Source of the DNA: Algoriphagus vanfongensis DSM 17529
GTDB lineage: Bacteria > Bacteroidota > Bacteroidia > Cytophagales > Cyclobacteriaceae
Length of the DNA stretch: 64,000 nucleotides
Direction of reading: 5' to 3'
NCBI RefSeq assembly: GCF_000429465.1
Contig: NZ_KE386906.1
Location: 357,646 to 421,645, forward strand
Of the stretch, positions 51,440 through 59,825 are shown piece after piece. Every line of letters starts with the position of its first letter. The stretch's first letter is position 1. The translations under genes and the position numbers were made by a program. A model generated the notes under the pieces. The model searched no databases. It had not been told where the DNA came from and worked only from the letters and a program-made list of their open reading frames with translations.

Positions 51440-52456
51440 ATGATTGACCTCAAAACGCGTATCGCAGTCTTTGTCTCTTTGGGAGAAAGAATCGAAAATC
51501 TCGATGAATTCCAAAAAGAATATCTTTTTCGCAGAGCCGGAAACAAAAATAACTGGTTCACACCGGCAAGCTGTGAGCGTGCATTGCAGGGATTGGTAGC
51601 CATGCTCCAGGCAGAGAAGCTCCAAAAATGGCTTTCTTCCTATGACTTGGATCGAAAAGTACCTGTGCAAGATGTGGGTGTTTTGATGGCTGGTAATATT
51701 CCTGCCGTTGGCTTTCATGACCTTATGACGGTCCTGCTGGCTGGTCATAAGGCCAGTGTCAAGCTGAGTTCTGCCGATGAAGTCCTGATGCGCTGGCTGA
51801 TAGGGCAGCTCCTGGAACTTGAGCCGGCCTTTGCAGAACGAATTGAATTGGCTGAAATGCTCAAAAACAAGGATGCCTATATTGCTACAGGCTCAGATAA
51901 TTCTGCAAGATATTTCAATTACTATTTTGGAAAATATCCCTCCATTATCCGTCAAAATAGAACGTCTATTGCCATACTAGATGGAAGTGAATCAGAGGAA
52001 GACCTAGCCAGACTAGGGGAGGATGTGTTTACTTACTTTGGACTGGGGTGTAGAAATGTATCCAAAATCTACTTGCAAGAGGAAGCGCAACTGACACGAA
52101 TTCTGGATGTATTCAATTCTTTCTCTGAAAAAGTCTCTCTTCATAAATTTCTCAATAATTACGAGTACAATAAGTCCATCTACCTAGTCAATGGGGAAAA
52201 GCACCTGGACAATGGATTCTTGATTTTCAAAGAAAGTCAAGAGCTAGTTTCTCCTATTGCAGTGGTGTATTATGAATTGTATGCATCGAAGGAGGAGCTG
52301 ACTGAAAAATTAAAACAACAAGAGTCAAAAATTCAATGTGTAGTCTCTCACACTGACCTGTGGCCAGGAGCTATTTCTTTTGGGGAAGCACAAAGTCCTG
52401 AGCCATGGGATTATGCGGATGGGGTAGACACGCTCCGGTTTTTACAAAGTCTCTAA
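51440..52456 (+). CDS. LuxC-like acyl-CoA reductase
   Basis: Putative NADPH-dependent reductase of the LuxC/aldehyde-dehydrogenase superfamily, forming an aldehyde from an acyl-CoA or acyl-thioester. VLMAGNIPAVGFHDLMTVL resembles the nucleotide-binding LuxC block. The Cys in YFGLGCRNVSKIY (about residue 208) is the expected acyl-accepting residue, and TGSDNSARYFNYYF corresponds to the cofactor loop. It has 338 aa, shorter than Vibrio LuxC (about 480) but usual for Bacteroidota annotated acyl-CoA reductases. No lux genes are nearby, so bioluminescence is not implied. Its 3' end overlaps the convergent kinase gene by 4 bases. Confidence 0.82.
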   Translation: MIDLKTRIAVFVSLGERIENLDEFQKEYLFRRAGNKNNWFTPASCERALQGLVAMLQAEKLQKWLSSYDLDRKVPVQDVGVLMAGNIPAVGFHDLMTVLLAGHKASVKLSSADEVLMRWLIGQLLELEPAFAERIELAEMLKNKDAYIATGSDNSARYFNYYFGKYPSIIRQNRTSIAILDGSESEEDLARLGEDVFTYFGLGCRNVSKIYLQEEAQLTRILDVFNSFSEKVSLHKFLNNYEYNKSIYLVNGEKHLDNGFLIFKESQELVSPIAVVYYELYASKEELTEKLKQQESKIQCVVSHTDLWPGAISFGEAQSPEPWDYADGVDTLRFLQSL

Positions 52457-54222
52457 TTCTTAGTCGGGCTGCCTTTGGGCAATTGGATGCAAAACTTGGA
52501 TCCATGCCCCACTTCTGACTCTATCCAGAGCTTTCCTTTGTTTTTGTGAATGTACTCTTTCACGAGAATCAAGCCCAAACCAGTGCCACTTTCATTATTT
52601 TGTCCCCGGGTAGTGAATGAGACGCCTTCTTGGATTTTCTGAAGGTTCTCTTGGTTGATGCCGATTCCATTGTCTTTGACACAGACTTGAATGCTTTGGC
52701 CTAAGTCTTTGACACTGATCTGAACAGTCCCACCTGCCTTCGAAAATTTGATAGCATTATTGATGAGGTTTCTCAAAACCATATCCATCATATTTCTATC
52801 CGCCAAAACCCAGGTCGGAGGGTAGTCTGCTATTTGAATTTCGACCTCTTTTTCCACAGCGATTCGCTGGAGGAGTTTCCGCTGCTGGTGCATCAGGATA
52901 GCAATATCAAAGTTGTCCAGATGAATCTGCTCTCCACGGATTTGGCTACTGGACCAGGCAAGGAGGTTTTCTAGCAAAATGGCCACTTGCTCCATGTTTT
53001 TGGAAACTTCCGGAAGCATCTCCATAAATTCCTCCTGAGTAATCAAGCCTGTCTGAGTCATGTGGATCAACTCTTTCACGCCAAAGACAGGACCTTTCAG
53101 GTCATGCGAAATGATGGAGAAAAATTTGTCTTTCAGATCATTTAGCTGCTGCAATTCTTTGGTTTGCTCTCTTAGCCGCTCATTGGTTTTGATCTGCTCT
53201 GTCTGGTCATCAAACAGTAGGATTTCACCGTAATATGTCGTTTTATTTTCAAACAGCGGTATGGATTCTACTTGATAGGTTTTCTGGTTTTGCCGGTTGA
53301 CCAGCGAGATAGTTTGATTGCTTTCTTTTTCCTGCTCTAATAAGTCAAGAACTTCAGGAGTATTCACGAGTAGATCCTTAGAAGATAGACCTACAGAGAT
53401 TGACTTCTCTTTTCCATAGAATTTTCTAAAAGCAGGATTGAAATCAACAATTTGATGACGAGCATCTACTACAAGTACTCCCTTGCTCAGGGATTCCATG
53501 ATCTTAGTCTGCGCTATGGGCTTCAGGCTGAAGAGGCTATACCGTACTATGGCAAAACCTAATAAGGCATACGTCAGCAAAAATGCAAATGGCGTGAGGT
53601 CTATTCCATCAAAAGGTTTGATCAATCCGACTTGGTATAATACATTGAAAATCAAAGGAAGAAATCCGCTGATAATCATGAGTTTGGTTTGGATGCGATA
53701 GATGGGGTCAGCGCTTTTGAAGCGCTTCCACAGGATCAATGTCCCAGCCAAATAAGCCAAGTAAGAATAAGCTGTGTGAATGTAATACCAAGGCCCTACC
53801 TGGATTTGAAGAATAGCCAAAGAACCACTTTGCTTCACTTCTGTGTGGGCATAGTGGAGATGATGCAGGTCATTGGTCAGTACGGCTAAAAAAGTAAGAG
53901 TGGGTATCAGAAAAATCCCAATCAGGATATGTGGTGCCTGCCACCTATTAAAACCAGAGTAGTTTAAAGTAAAAACCAACCATGCCGCTGGCACATAGCT
54001 GATGCCAATGTATTCGTAATCAATCCAGAAGAGTATGTTTTCCAAGCGAGTTTCACTCAGCTCCAGGCCATAAAAAAAGCCCCAAATACAGACCAAAAGC
54101 ATGGTCAATGCGATCCATCGCGTAGAATCCCCCAGCTTGATGGCTATATAGATCGACAAGATTCCGACCAATAGGCTAGAAACTATGAGAATAGAAGAAA
54201 ATGGATTGCTTAGGATTTCCAT
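52453..54222 (-). CDS. Orphan sensor histidine kinase with 7TM and PAS domains
   Basis: Membrane sensor kinase. Residues about 1-225 contain seven hydrophobic helices (ILIVSSLLVGILSIYIAI onward) like the N-terminal 7TM histidine-kinase module. A PAS domain follows at about 235-345 (GVLVVDARHQIVDFNPAFRK). The dimerisation domain has the phospho-accepting His in FFSIISHDLKGPVFGV (about residue 372). The HATPase has NLINNAIKFSKAGG (N box), VKDNGIGINQENL (G1) and GTGLGLILVKEYI. It has 589 aa, and no response regulator is adjacent. A stem-loop sits just upstream of its start codon. Confidence 0.92.
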   Translation of the reverse strand: MEILSNPFSSILIVSSLLVGILSIYIAIKLGDSTRWIALTMLLVCIWGFFYGLELSETRLENILFWIDYEYIGISYVPAAWLVFTLNYSGFNRWQAPHILIGIFLIPTLTFLAVLTNDLHHLHYAHTEVKQSGSLAILQIQVGPWYYIHTAYSYLAYLAGTLILWKRFKSADPIYRIQTKLMIISGFLPLIFNVLYQVGLIKPFDGIDLTPFAFLLTYALLGFAIVRYSLFSLKPIAQTKIMESLSKGVLVVDARHQIVDFNPAFRKFYGKEKSISVGLSSKDLLVNTPEVLDLLEQEKESNQTISLVNRQNQKTYQVESIPLFENKTTYYGEILLFDDQTEQIKTNERLREQTKELQQLNDLKDKFFSIISHDLKGPVFGVKELIHMTQTGLITQEEFMEMLPEVSKNMEQVAILLENLLAWSSSQIRGEQIHLDNFDIAILMHQQRKLLQRIAVEKEVEIQIADYPPTWVLADRNMMDMVLRNLINNAIKFSKAGGTVQISVKDLGQSIQVCVKDNGIGINQENLQKIQEGVSFTTRGQNNESGTGLGLILVKEYIHKNKGKLWIESEVGHGSKFCIQLPKGSPTKN

Positions 54223-54232
54223 TTTGGGCTGG

Positions 54233-54249
54233 GAATGCCAGTGGCATTC
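54233..54249 (-). promoter_or_regulatory. Stem-loop just upstream of the kinase start codon
   Basis: On the minus strand, GAATGCC-ACT-GGCATTC (7-bp perfect stem, 3-base loop) ends about 10 bases before ATG 54222. It would lie in the mRNA leader next to the ribosome landing site and could affect translation. The rest of 54250-54599 holds no gene. Confidence 0.4.
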
Positions 54250-54599
54250 TTTTGTTTATTCTTGACTTGGGGATTGATTCCTAATATTACATCAAATAAT
54301 CAAAAGAAATAAATGGAATCAGCTTGAAAATCAGTAATCCTATAAAAATAGTTCGTGCGATTTTCCTTATGGTATTGGGTATGACTGATTTCTGCCAGTT
54401 TTTAAATTTCTTAAGATTTTCTAAAAAATATCTTTTGTCGATGATTGATTAGCATCTAAGAAATACTGAGAAAATTGGATTTATTTATCAAAGCTTTACT
54501 TTTATCCTTTCAGGAGGGCATTTGAAGGAGATTTACTCCATAGCATAATTCATAACATATTGGTCTCATCATGCAGCAGTTATAAAGCTGCAGATTTTT

Positions 54600-54607
54600 T
54601 ATTTTTG
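54600..54607 (+). promoter_or_regulatory. -7 box (TATTTTTG) 4 bases before the next start codon
   Basis: TATTTTTG, then GGCC, then ATG 54612: the same arrangement as at 43858. Upstream, TGCAGC-N9-GCTGCA (54572-54592) forms a 6-bp stem followed by T-rich DNA, which may be an operator or a weak terminator. Confidence 0.5.
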
Positions 54608-54611
54608 GGCC

Positions 54612-55196
54612 ATGCGCATCTACCGATTTTCACTTTTATTCGCCGCTTGCTTCCTGCAGGCCGCTCTAGTATTTTCTCAGGGGAAAATTGAAAAAGAGAA
54701 AAGCATCAAAAAGAGCGAGGTGCCTGAGGCAGCCTTAGAATGGTTGGATGATGCTTTTGAAGAAATCAAAAAGCCAAAATGGTATCAGGAGTTTTTTGAA
54801 AATGGGTATTCCTACGAAGCAAAATTTCGCTTTCAAGAGCATTTTTACAGTGTGGAATTTGACTCCCTTGGTCGGATAGAAGATGTAGAAGTAGAGATCC
54901 AGCTTTCCGAACTGGCAAGTGAAATTCGGGAGACAATAGAAGCATACTGGGATACCAACTATGAGAAGTACAAGGTCTTAAAAGTTCAGATTCAATATTC
55001 TGGAGAGGAAGATGACCTGGAAGATTTTTTTGATGAGGATTCAATGGAAGGAGTCAGAATCGCCTATGAAATTGAATATCATGGAAAGGAGATCAGTGGG
55101 GCAGATGAAATCTGGGAAGCTACATTTGATAGTGCGGGAGTGTTCATCAGCAAACGGAAAATAATCATTCGCATCTCGGATAACCTTACTTTTTGA
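54612..55196 (+). CDS. Secreted acidic protein, possibly PepSY-like
   Basis: Exported protein of unknown function. The signal peptide is MRIYRFSLLFAACFLQAALVFS followed by QG (shown: LLFAACFLQAALVFS). The mature part is rich in Glu, Asp, Lys and aromatic residues and has the repeating pattern of PepSY-like periplasmic proteins (YSYEAKFRFQEHFYSVEFDSLGRIEDVE; core EHFYSVEFDSLGRIEDVEVE). It has 194 aa. It shares an ATGA overlap with the next gene, an outer-membrane beta-barrel candidate, so the two are probably made together. I do not recognise a firm family. Confidence 0.6.
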   Translation: MRIYRFSLLFAACFLQAALVFSQGKIEKEKSIKKSEVPEAALEWLDDAFEEIKKPKWYQEFFENGYSYEAKFRFQEHFYSVEFDSLGRIEDVEVEIQLSELASEIRETIEAYWDTNYEKYKVLKVQIQYSGEEDDLEDFFDEDSMEGVRIAYEIEYHGKEISGADEIWEATFDSAGVFISKRKIIIRISDNLTF

Positions 55197-55879
55197 TGAA
55201 AAAGCTGTCGCTTCTTGCTTTTCTGTTGGTATTTATCCAGAGCGTCTATGCTCAGGATAGGGTCTTCATGACCGGGTTTTTCCCGGAAGCCGCCTTGACC
55301 AAAAAGTTATCCAATGGGAATAAGATCAATTTCAAGGTGGAAAATCAGGAGTACTTTTATCGCAATGTAGAGGATCCGTCTGAACGATGGAAGGTGTCGC
55401 ACTATAGAACCGACTTGATGGCTTTTTATGATTGGAAAGCCAGTCCCTTATACAGTCTTGCATTTGGGGTATTTCATAGAATTCATGAGGGAGCCAATGC
55501 CAATCGACTGATCCAGCAATTGGCTTTTATCCAGCGAACAAGGATTGGCCGCTTGGGACACCGAATCCGGACAGATCAGACATTTCAGACGGCTGAACAG
55601 GTCGTCTATAGACTTCGTTATCGTCTGGCTTGGGACATTCCATTGGAAGGTACGACGCTGGATCCGGGGGAGAAGTATTTGGTGATATCTGACGAACCTA
55701 TCTTTGGTCTACAGGGAGAGGAGTTTGATATTGAGAATAGGCTGGTTTTATCTCTGGGTAAACTGATAGATGAACAGAATAAAATTGAATATAGCATTGA
55801 TTATAGAACTGATGGATTTTTTCAAGATGGGTTCCGAAACCGCTTATGGTTCAAAATAGGATATTTCTATAATTTTTAG
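55196..55879 (+). CDS. DUF2490-like outer-membrane beta-barrel protein
   Basis: Predicted small outer-membrane barrel. The signal peptide is MKKLSLLAFLLVFIQSVYA-Q. The rest alternates hydrophobic and polar residues with aromatic girdles (KINFKVENQEYFYRN, RLGHRIRTDQTFQT, RLRYRLAWDIPL), and the protein ends in Phe (WFKIGYFYNF), the classic barrel-insertion signal. The length is 227 aa. ATG 55196 overlaps the upstream TGA as ATGA and is preferred over TTG 55193. The function of DUF2490 proteins is unknown. The pair is followed by a hybrid sensor kinase with its own promoter. Confidence 0.75.
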   Translation: MKKLSLLAFLLVFIQSVYAQDRVFMTGFFPEAALTKKLSNGNKINFKVENQEYFYRNVEDPSERWKVSHYRTDLMAFYDWKASPLYSLAFGVFHRIHEGANANRLIQQLAFIQRTRIGRLGHRIRTDQTFQTAEQVVYRLRYRLAWDIPLEGTTLDPGEKYLVISDEPIFGLQGEEFDIENRLVLSLGKLIDEQNKIEYSIDYRTDGFFQDGFRNRLWFKIGYFYNF

Positions 55880-55912
55880 ACCAAATTTAGGGTTTGAAAG
55901 GCTTTAAATTTG

Positions 55913-55940
55913 TTGTGAAATACAAATTGATGTATGTTTG
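55913..55940 (+). promoter_or_regulatory. Promoter of the hybrid histidine kinase gene
   Basis: TTG (55913-55915), 17 bases, then TATGTTTG (55933-55940), fitting the Bacteroidota -33/-7 pattern. It predicts a leader of about 65-70 bases before ATG 56014. Confidence 0.6.
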
Positions 55941-56013
55941 CGTTGTGAGTGATCGGGTTTGATTTTTCTATTCCATGTCCTTGAAAAATACCGATTCAGC
56001 AATTTAAAATTCA

Positions 56014-58905
56014 ATGCAAGAACGAGGTATCAATAGTACTTTTAAAAAGATCATTTACGAGTCATCGGAGATGGTTTTTCTTGCAGATGATACCTATCCT
56101 TATAGTATTTTTTATGGCAATGAATCCTTTGAAAATCAGATAGGAGAGTCATTGGAAGAGAGAAATCTCGTGGGGCTCGGTTTGGATATCAATGCTTACA
56201 TTTTCAAAGAGGAGCTTGTGCTTTCCCATCAGGAAAGAGACTTCGCTTTTCATTTGGAATTGCCCCAAGACAATGGCTCCAATTATTTTCTGTTTTATAA
56301 GGGAAAAGAAATCCGAACGCAAGGCCTTCCGGCTAGAAAGGAAATTCATCATTTTTTCAAATCCCAATTAGATCTCATCGCCCTGGGGCAGCATGATTAT
56401 CTTACCTATGTCAATGCTGCAGTGACTCCGATTTTGGGATATGAGCCTGCCGAAATACTCAATTCGGGTCTATGCCTTTTCTTGCATCCAGAGGATGTGG
56501 AGGCAATTACGGCAATTTGGAAGCGAAGAGGGGGAGATGCGCAGATGGATTTCTTTGCAGCCCGCATTAAGGGGAAGGATGGAGGCTATCGCTATCTGGA
56601 ATGCTCTGTACAGTTTACAGAAGAGCATTTTTACCTGATTGCAAGAGATAAGACTGATCAGCAAAAATTGGCGCTTCAGGAAACTATCCAACATAATCTT
56701 TTGCAAAAGTATCATGGAGGTGAAGAGAGCATCCTATGGAGCTGGTCTCAGGGAAATCGGAGTCTGGAGTGGGGAGTTGGAGAAACCAATATGCCACAAT
56801 CCACCCCTCAAGCACTTGAGCATAAGATAGCTTTGCAACTCAGTAAACTTGATTCACAGGAAACTCACTGGGCACTGGAGGTCCAACTAGAGGAAACTTA
56901 TTGGAAGCTTGCGGCTGAGAAATATGAAACTACTTGGCTGGGGATAGTGTCAGAGCAGACGAAGCAGAAGCAGCTGGAAAACTCCAATGATCTGATTCAT
57001 CAGCTCTTTCAGAATACTCCGGAAGCGATCATGGTCACCCAAGTTGATGGTTCAGTGTTCCTTTGCAATGAGGAGTGTAAGAAACTGCTTGGCTTGGACT
57101 CTAGTGATGATTTTGCACATTTGGATGAACTGAGTGGTCTATTTACAGATGGGACACAGTGGAAAGAGTGGTTGGAGCAAGCCCGCCATGATGAAAATGC
57201 AAAGCGATTTCCTGTTTCTTTAAGTCGCAGGGATGAGACAAAACTTGAATTGGAATTGTCATTCAAGCTCATGGCAGCTCCGTATCAGGAATACATCTTG
57301 ATTTCTTTCCAGAATGTAGTGGAAAAAATAAGCCTCGAAAAATCCCTAGCCGAGAGCAGTGATTTCTTGATGAATCTGACCGAGCAGGTTCCGGGAGGAT
57401 TGTATCAGTTGGTTTTGGATGAAAGCGGAACCATGTCATTTTCATTTTTATCCAAAGGTATCGCTTCGGTTTTGGGATTGTCAGAAGAGGAAGTGGAGAA
57501 TTTCTCCGATATCTCTCTGGCAATAGCGAGGGTTCATCCCTTGGATTTGCCTCAGGTGATCATGTCATCTGTTGCTTCCGCCAAAAAGCAGGAACCTTGG
57601 CAATGTCAGTTTCGGGTCAAAAGTGATTTGGATCCTAGCGGATACACCTGGGTTTTGGGAGCTGCCAGACCTCAATCCATGGAAAATGGAGATATGGTAT
57701 GGTATGGCTATCTGACAGATATAAGCCAGCAAAAAGAATTTGAAAGCAAATTGGATGTGGCTCGGAAAACTGCCGAAAAGGCGAGCCAGATCAAGTCTGA
57801 TTTCCTATCCATGATCAGCCATGAATTGAGGACTCCACTCAATGCCATCTCTGGATCAGTCTACGCTATGCTCCAAGATGACCCATCGGAAAATCAAAAA
57901 AGCACACTGGGAACAATCAATTTTGCGGTAGAAAATCTAATCATCATGATCAATGATCTATTGGATTTTCAAAAAATAGAAGCCGGAAAATTGTCCATTG
58001 AAAATGCACCTTTCCAATTGAAAGACTTGGTAGAGCAGGTTATGAAAGGCTTGACTTTTCATGCCAAGGATAGTAAGAATGACTTGAACCTGCATCTGGA
58101 TGGTGATCTCAACTTGATGGTAAAAGGAGATAAAACTCGCCTTTCCCAGATTTTGAATAACCTGATCACCAATGCACTGAAATTTACCCAAGAGGGGAAT
58201 GTCGACGTGAGTTTGAAACTGCTACGCAATTCTGGGACTCAGGCCAAAGTCTATTTTGAAGTTAAAGACAATGGAATCGGCATAGCTGCTGAAAACCAAG
58301 AAAAAATCTTCAATGATTTTGATCAAGTGCAGCCGAGCTTCAGTACCAAATATGGTGGTACAGGTCTTGGATTGGCGATTACCCGGAGACTACTTCAACT
58401 GATGGGAGGGACCATTGGGCTCGACTCCCAGCTGGGTAAAGGAAGCACTTTTTATTTTGAGCTGCCTTTTGAGGTAGTGAATACACCGATAGCCAATGGT
58501 GCTCAGCCCGATAGATCTAGAAGAGATTTTTCCAACCTTCACTTTTTGATGGCGGAAGACAATGATGTCAATGCCTTGGTCTTGGGAAAGATAATTAAGA
58601 GATGGGGATTTACCTATGATCGCGTGGAGGATGGGGCTGAAGCTGTCGAAGCCTGCCAAAGTAAGCGCTACGATTGTATTCTGATGGATATCCAGATGCC
58701 TGTCATGGATGGATTTGAAGCGACTGTCGCCATCAAAGAAATGGTTAACACTCCGGTGATCGCTTTGACAGCTGCGGCCAAACTGGAGATTATGGAAAAA
58801 ATAGAGGACTGTGGCTTTGATGGGTTTGTAGCCAAACCCATCGATGCATCAGAGCTTCTCAAGAAAATCCAGGATGTCATCCTTGAAGTAGATCACAGTT
58901 CCTGA
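56014..58905 (+). CDS. Hybrid histidine kinase with multiple PAS domains and receiver
   Basis: Large cytosolic signalling kinase. No membrane helix is evident. PAS-like domains lie at about residues 1-110, 115-220 (LDLIALGQHDYLTYVNAAVT), 325-440 (LFQNTPEAIMVTQVDGSVFL) and 450-580 (VPGGLYQLVLDESGTMSFSF with PAC segment). The HisKA His is in FLSMISHELRTPLNAISGSV (about 602). HATPase motifs are NNLITNALKFTQEG, VKDNGIGIAAENQEK and YGGTGLGLAI. The C-terminal receiver (about 840-960) has the phospho-acceptor Asp in CILMDIQMPVMDGFEA and Lys in FVAKPIDASELL. It has 963 aa. Its stop overlaps the convergent TPR gene by 13 bases. The output partner is unknown. Confidence 0.94.
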   Translation: MQERGINSTFKKIIYESSEMVFLADDTYPYSIFYGNESFENQIGESLEERNLVGLGLDINAYIFKEELVLSHQERDFAFHLELPQDNGSNYFLFYKGKEIRTQGLPARKEIHHFFKSQLDLIALGQHDYLTYVNAAVTPILGYEPAEILNSGLCLFLHPEDVEAITAIWKRRGGDAQMDFFAARIKGKDGGYRYLECSVQFTEEHFYLIARDKTDQQKLALQETIQHNLLQKYHGGEESILWSWSQGNRSLEWGVGETNMPQSTPQALEHKIALQLSKLDSQETHWALEVQLEETYWKLAAEKYETTWLGIVSEQTKQKQLENSNDLIHQLFQNTPEAIMVTQVDGSVFLCNEECKKLLGLDSSDDFAHLDELSGLFTDGTQWKEWLEQARHDENAKRFPVSLSRRDETKLELELSFKLMAAPYQEYILISFQNVVEKISLEKSLAESSDFLMNLTEQVPGGLYQLVLDESGTMSFSFLSKGIASVLGLSEEEVENFSDISLAIARVHPLDLPQVIMSSVASAKKQEPWQCQFRVKSDLDPSGYTWVLGAARPQSMENGDMVWYGYLTDISQQKEFESKLDVARKTAEKASQIKSDFLSMISHELRTPLNAISGSVYAMLQDDPSENQKSTLGTINFAVENLIIMINDLLDFQKIEAGKLSIENAPFQLKDLVEQVMKGLTFHAKDSKNDLNLHLDGDLNLMVKGDKTRLSQILNNLITNALKFTQEGNVDVSLKLLRNSGTQAKVYFEVKDNGIGIAAENQEKIFNDFDQVQPSFSTKYGGTGLGLAITRRLLQLMGGTIGLDSQLGKGSTFYFELPFEVVNTPIANGAQPDRSRRDFSNLHFLMAEDNDVNALVLGKIIKRWGFTYDRVEDGAEAVEACQSKRYDCILMDIQMPVMDGFEATVAIKEMVNTPVIALTAAAKLEIMEKIEDCGFDGFVAKPIDASELLKKIQDVILEVDHSS

Positions 58906-59825
58906 GCTTTCTCAAAGTACTCTTCTACCAAGTCCATTTCTGGATAGTCTTGGTATAGCTCATCTAGAAACTGCAACGCAGAAATCTTATCCCCTTCCAG
59001 CACATAATAGATTCCTTTGTTTCTATAGGCATAGGGGTTGTTTTCATCCATTTGTATGCTTTGATTGATCAGGTCGATTCCTTCCTCATTTTTGCCTAGA
59101 TAGAGGAGATAGAGCCCTTTGTTATTATAGAAATAAGCCTGTCGGTTGTTGAAGGAGATCGCTTTATCGACTGCATCCAGTGCTTCCTGATAGTTGCCTT
59201 CGTCAAATGCGATCATGGACCGAAGATTATGCAGGTTTGGCTCAAAAGGATTGATGCTTTCGGCCTGGATCAGCAAATCTTTGGCTTTGTCAAAATCTTT
59301 GAGGTAATAATGAATCGTCGCTTGATTGACCAGCAGGTCAGAATTATCCGGATCCAATTCGCTGGCTTTTTGAAAATGCAGAAGAGCATCATCGAATTCC
59401 TCGAATTTTTCGGCTACCAAACCTGCTAAAAAGTGACCTTCCCAATTTTCTGGATCATTTTTCTTCATCCAGTCGGCATCACTCCGAGCATTGTAAAACT
59501 CACCATTGTCCAAGTAGCTCAGTCCCCTCTGAAAATGGGCCTGAGAATAATCAGGACGATAATAGATTGCTTGCGAAAAGTCCGAAATCGCCTGACCAAA
59601 CTGATTGAGTTGCACATGGGCCACGGCTTTGTTAAACCATGCGTCCGCATAGGCCGAGTCCAGTTCCAAGGCTTCCTGATACAGTTGGATGGCCGAACGA
59701 GGGTCATTTTCCTCTAGCTTTTCATTTCCTTTGAGAAGAAACCTTCCTTTTTTGTCCTCTACGGAGTCACAAGAAAGGATACTAAATGCCAGTATTCCGT
59801 AAAGAATACTATTCTGAATTTTCAT
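58893..59825 (-). CDS. TPR-repeat lipoprotein
   Basis: Exported lipoprotein scaffold. The signal MKIQNSILYGILAFSILSC puts a lipid-modified Cys at about residue 19. Seven or eight tetratricopeptide repeats follow (AIQLYQEALELDSAYADAWF, AISDFSQAIYYRPDYSQAHF, ALLHFQKASELDPDNSDLLV and so on) to the C terminus. ATG 59825 is chosen because the lipobox follows it; the longer TTG start lies within the AI-2E gene and adds an unrelated basic stretch. It has 310 aa and overlaps the upstream AI-2E stop by 17 bases, so it is likely cotranscribed. Partners are unknown. Confidence 0.87.
   Translation of the reverse strand: MKIQNSILYGILAFSILSCDSVEDKKGRFLLKGNEKLEENDPRSAIQLYQEALELDSAYADAWFNKAVAHVQLNQFGQAISDFSQAIYYRPDYSQAHFQRGLSYLDNGEFYNARSDADWMKKNDPENWEGHFLAGLVAEKFEEFDDALLHFQKASELDPDNSDLLVNQATIHYYLKDFDKAKDLLIQAESINPFEPNLHNLRSMIAFDEGNYQEALDAVDKAISFNNRQAYFYNNKGLYLLYLGKNEEGIDLINQSIQMDENNPYAYRNKGIYYVLEGDKISALQFLDELYQDYPEMDLVEEYFEKAQEL

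Noticed and set aside
51440..52456. Bioluminescence or quorum-signal operon (LuxC-like)
   Set aside because: No luxD, luxA, luxB or luxE genes are present. LuxC-like acyl-CoA reductases are common in non-luminous Bacteroidota.
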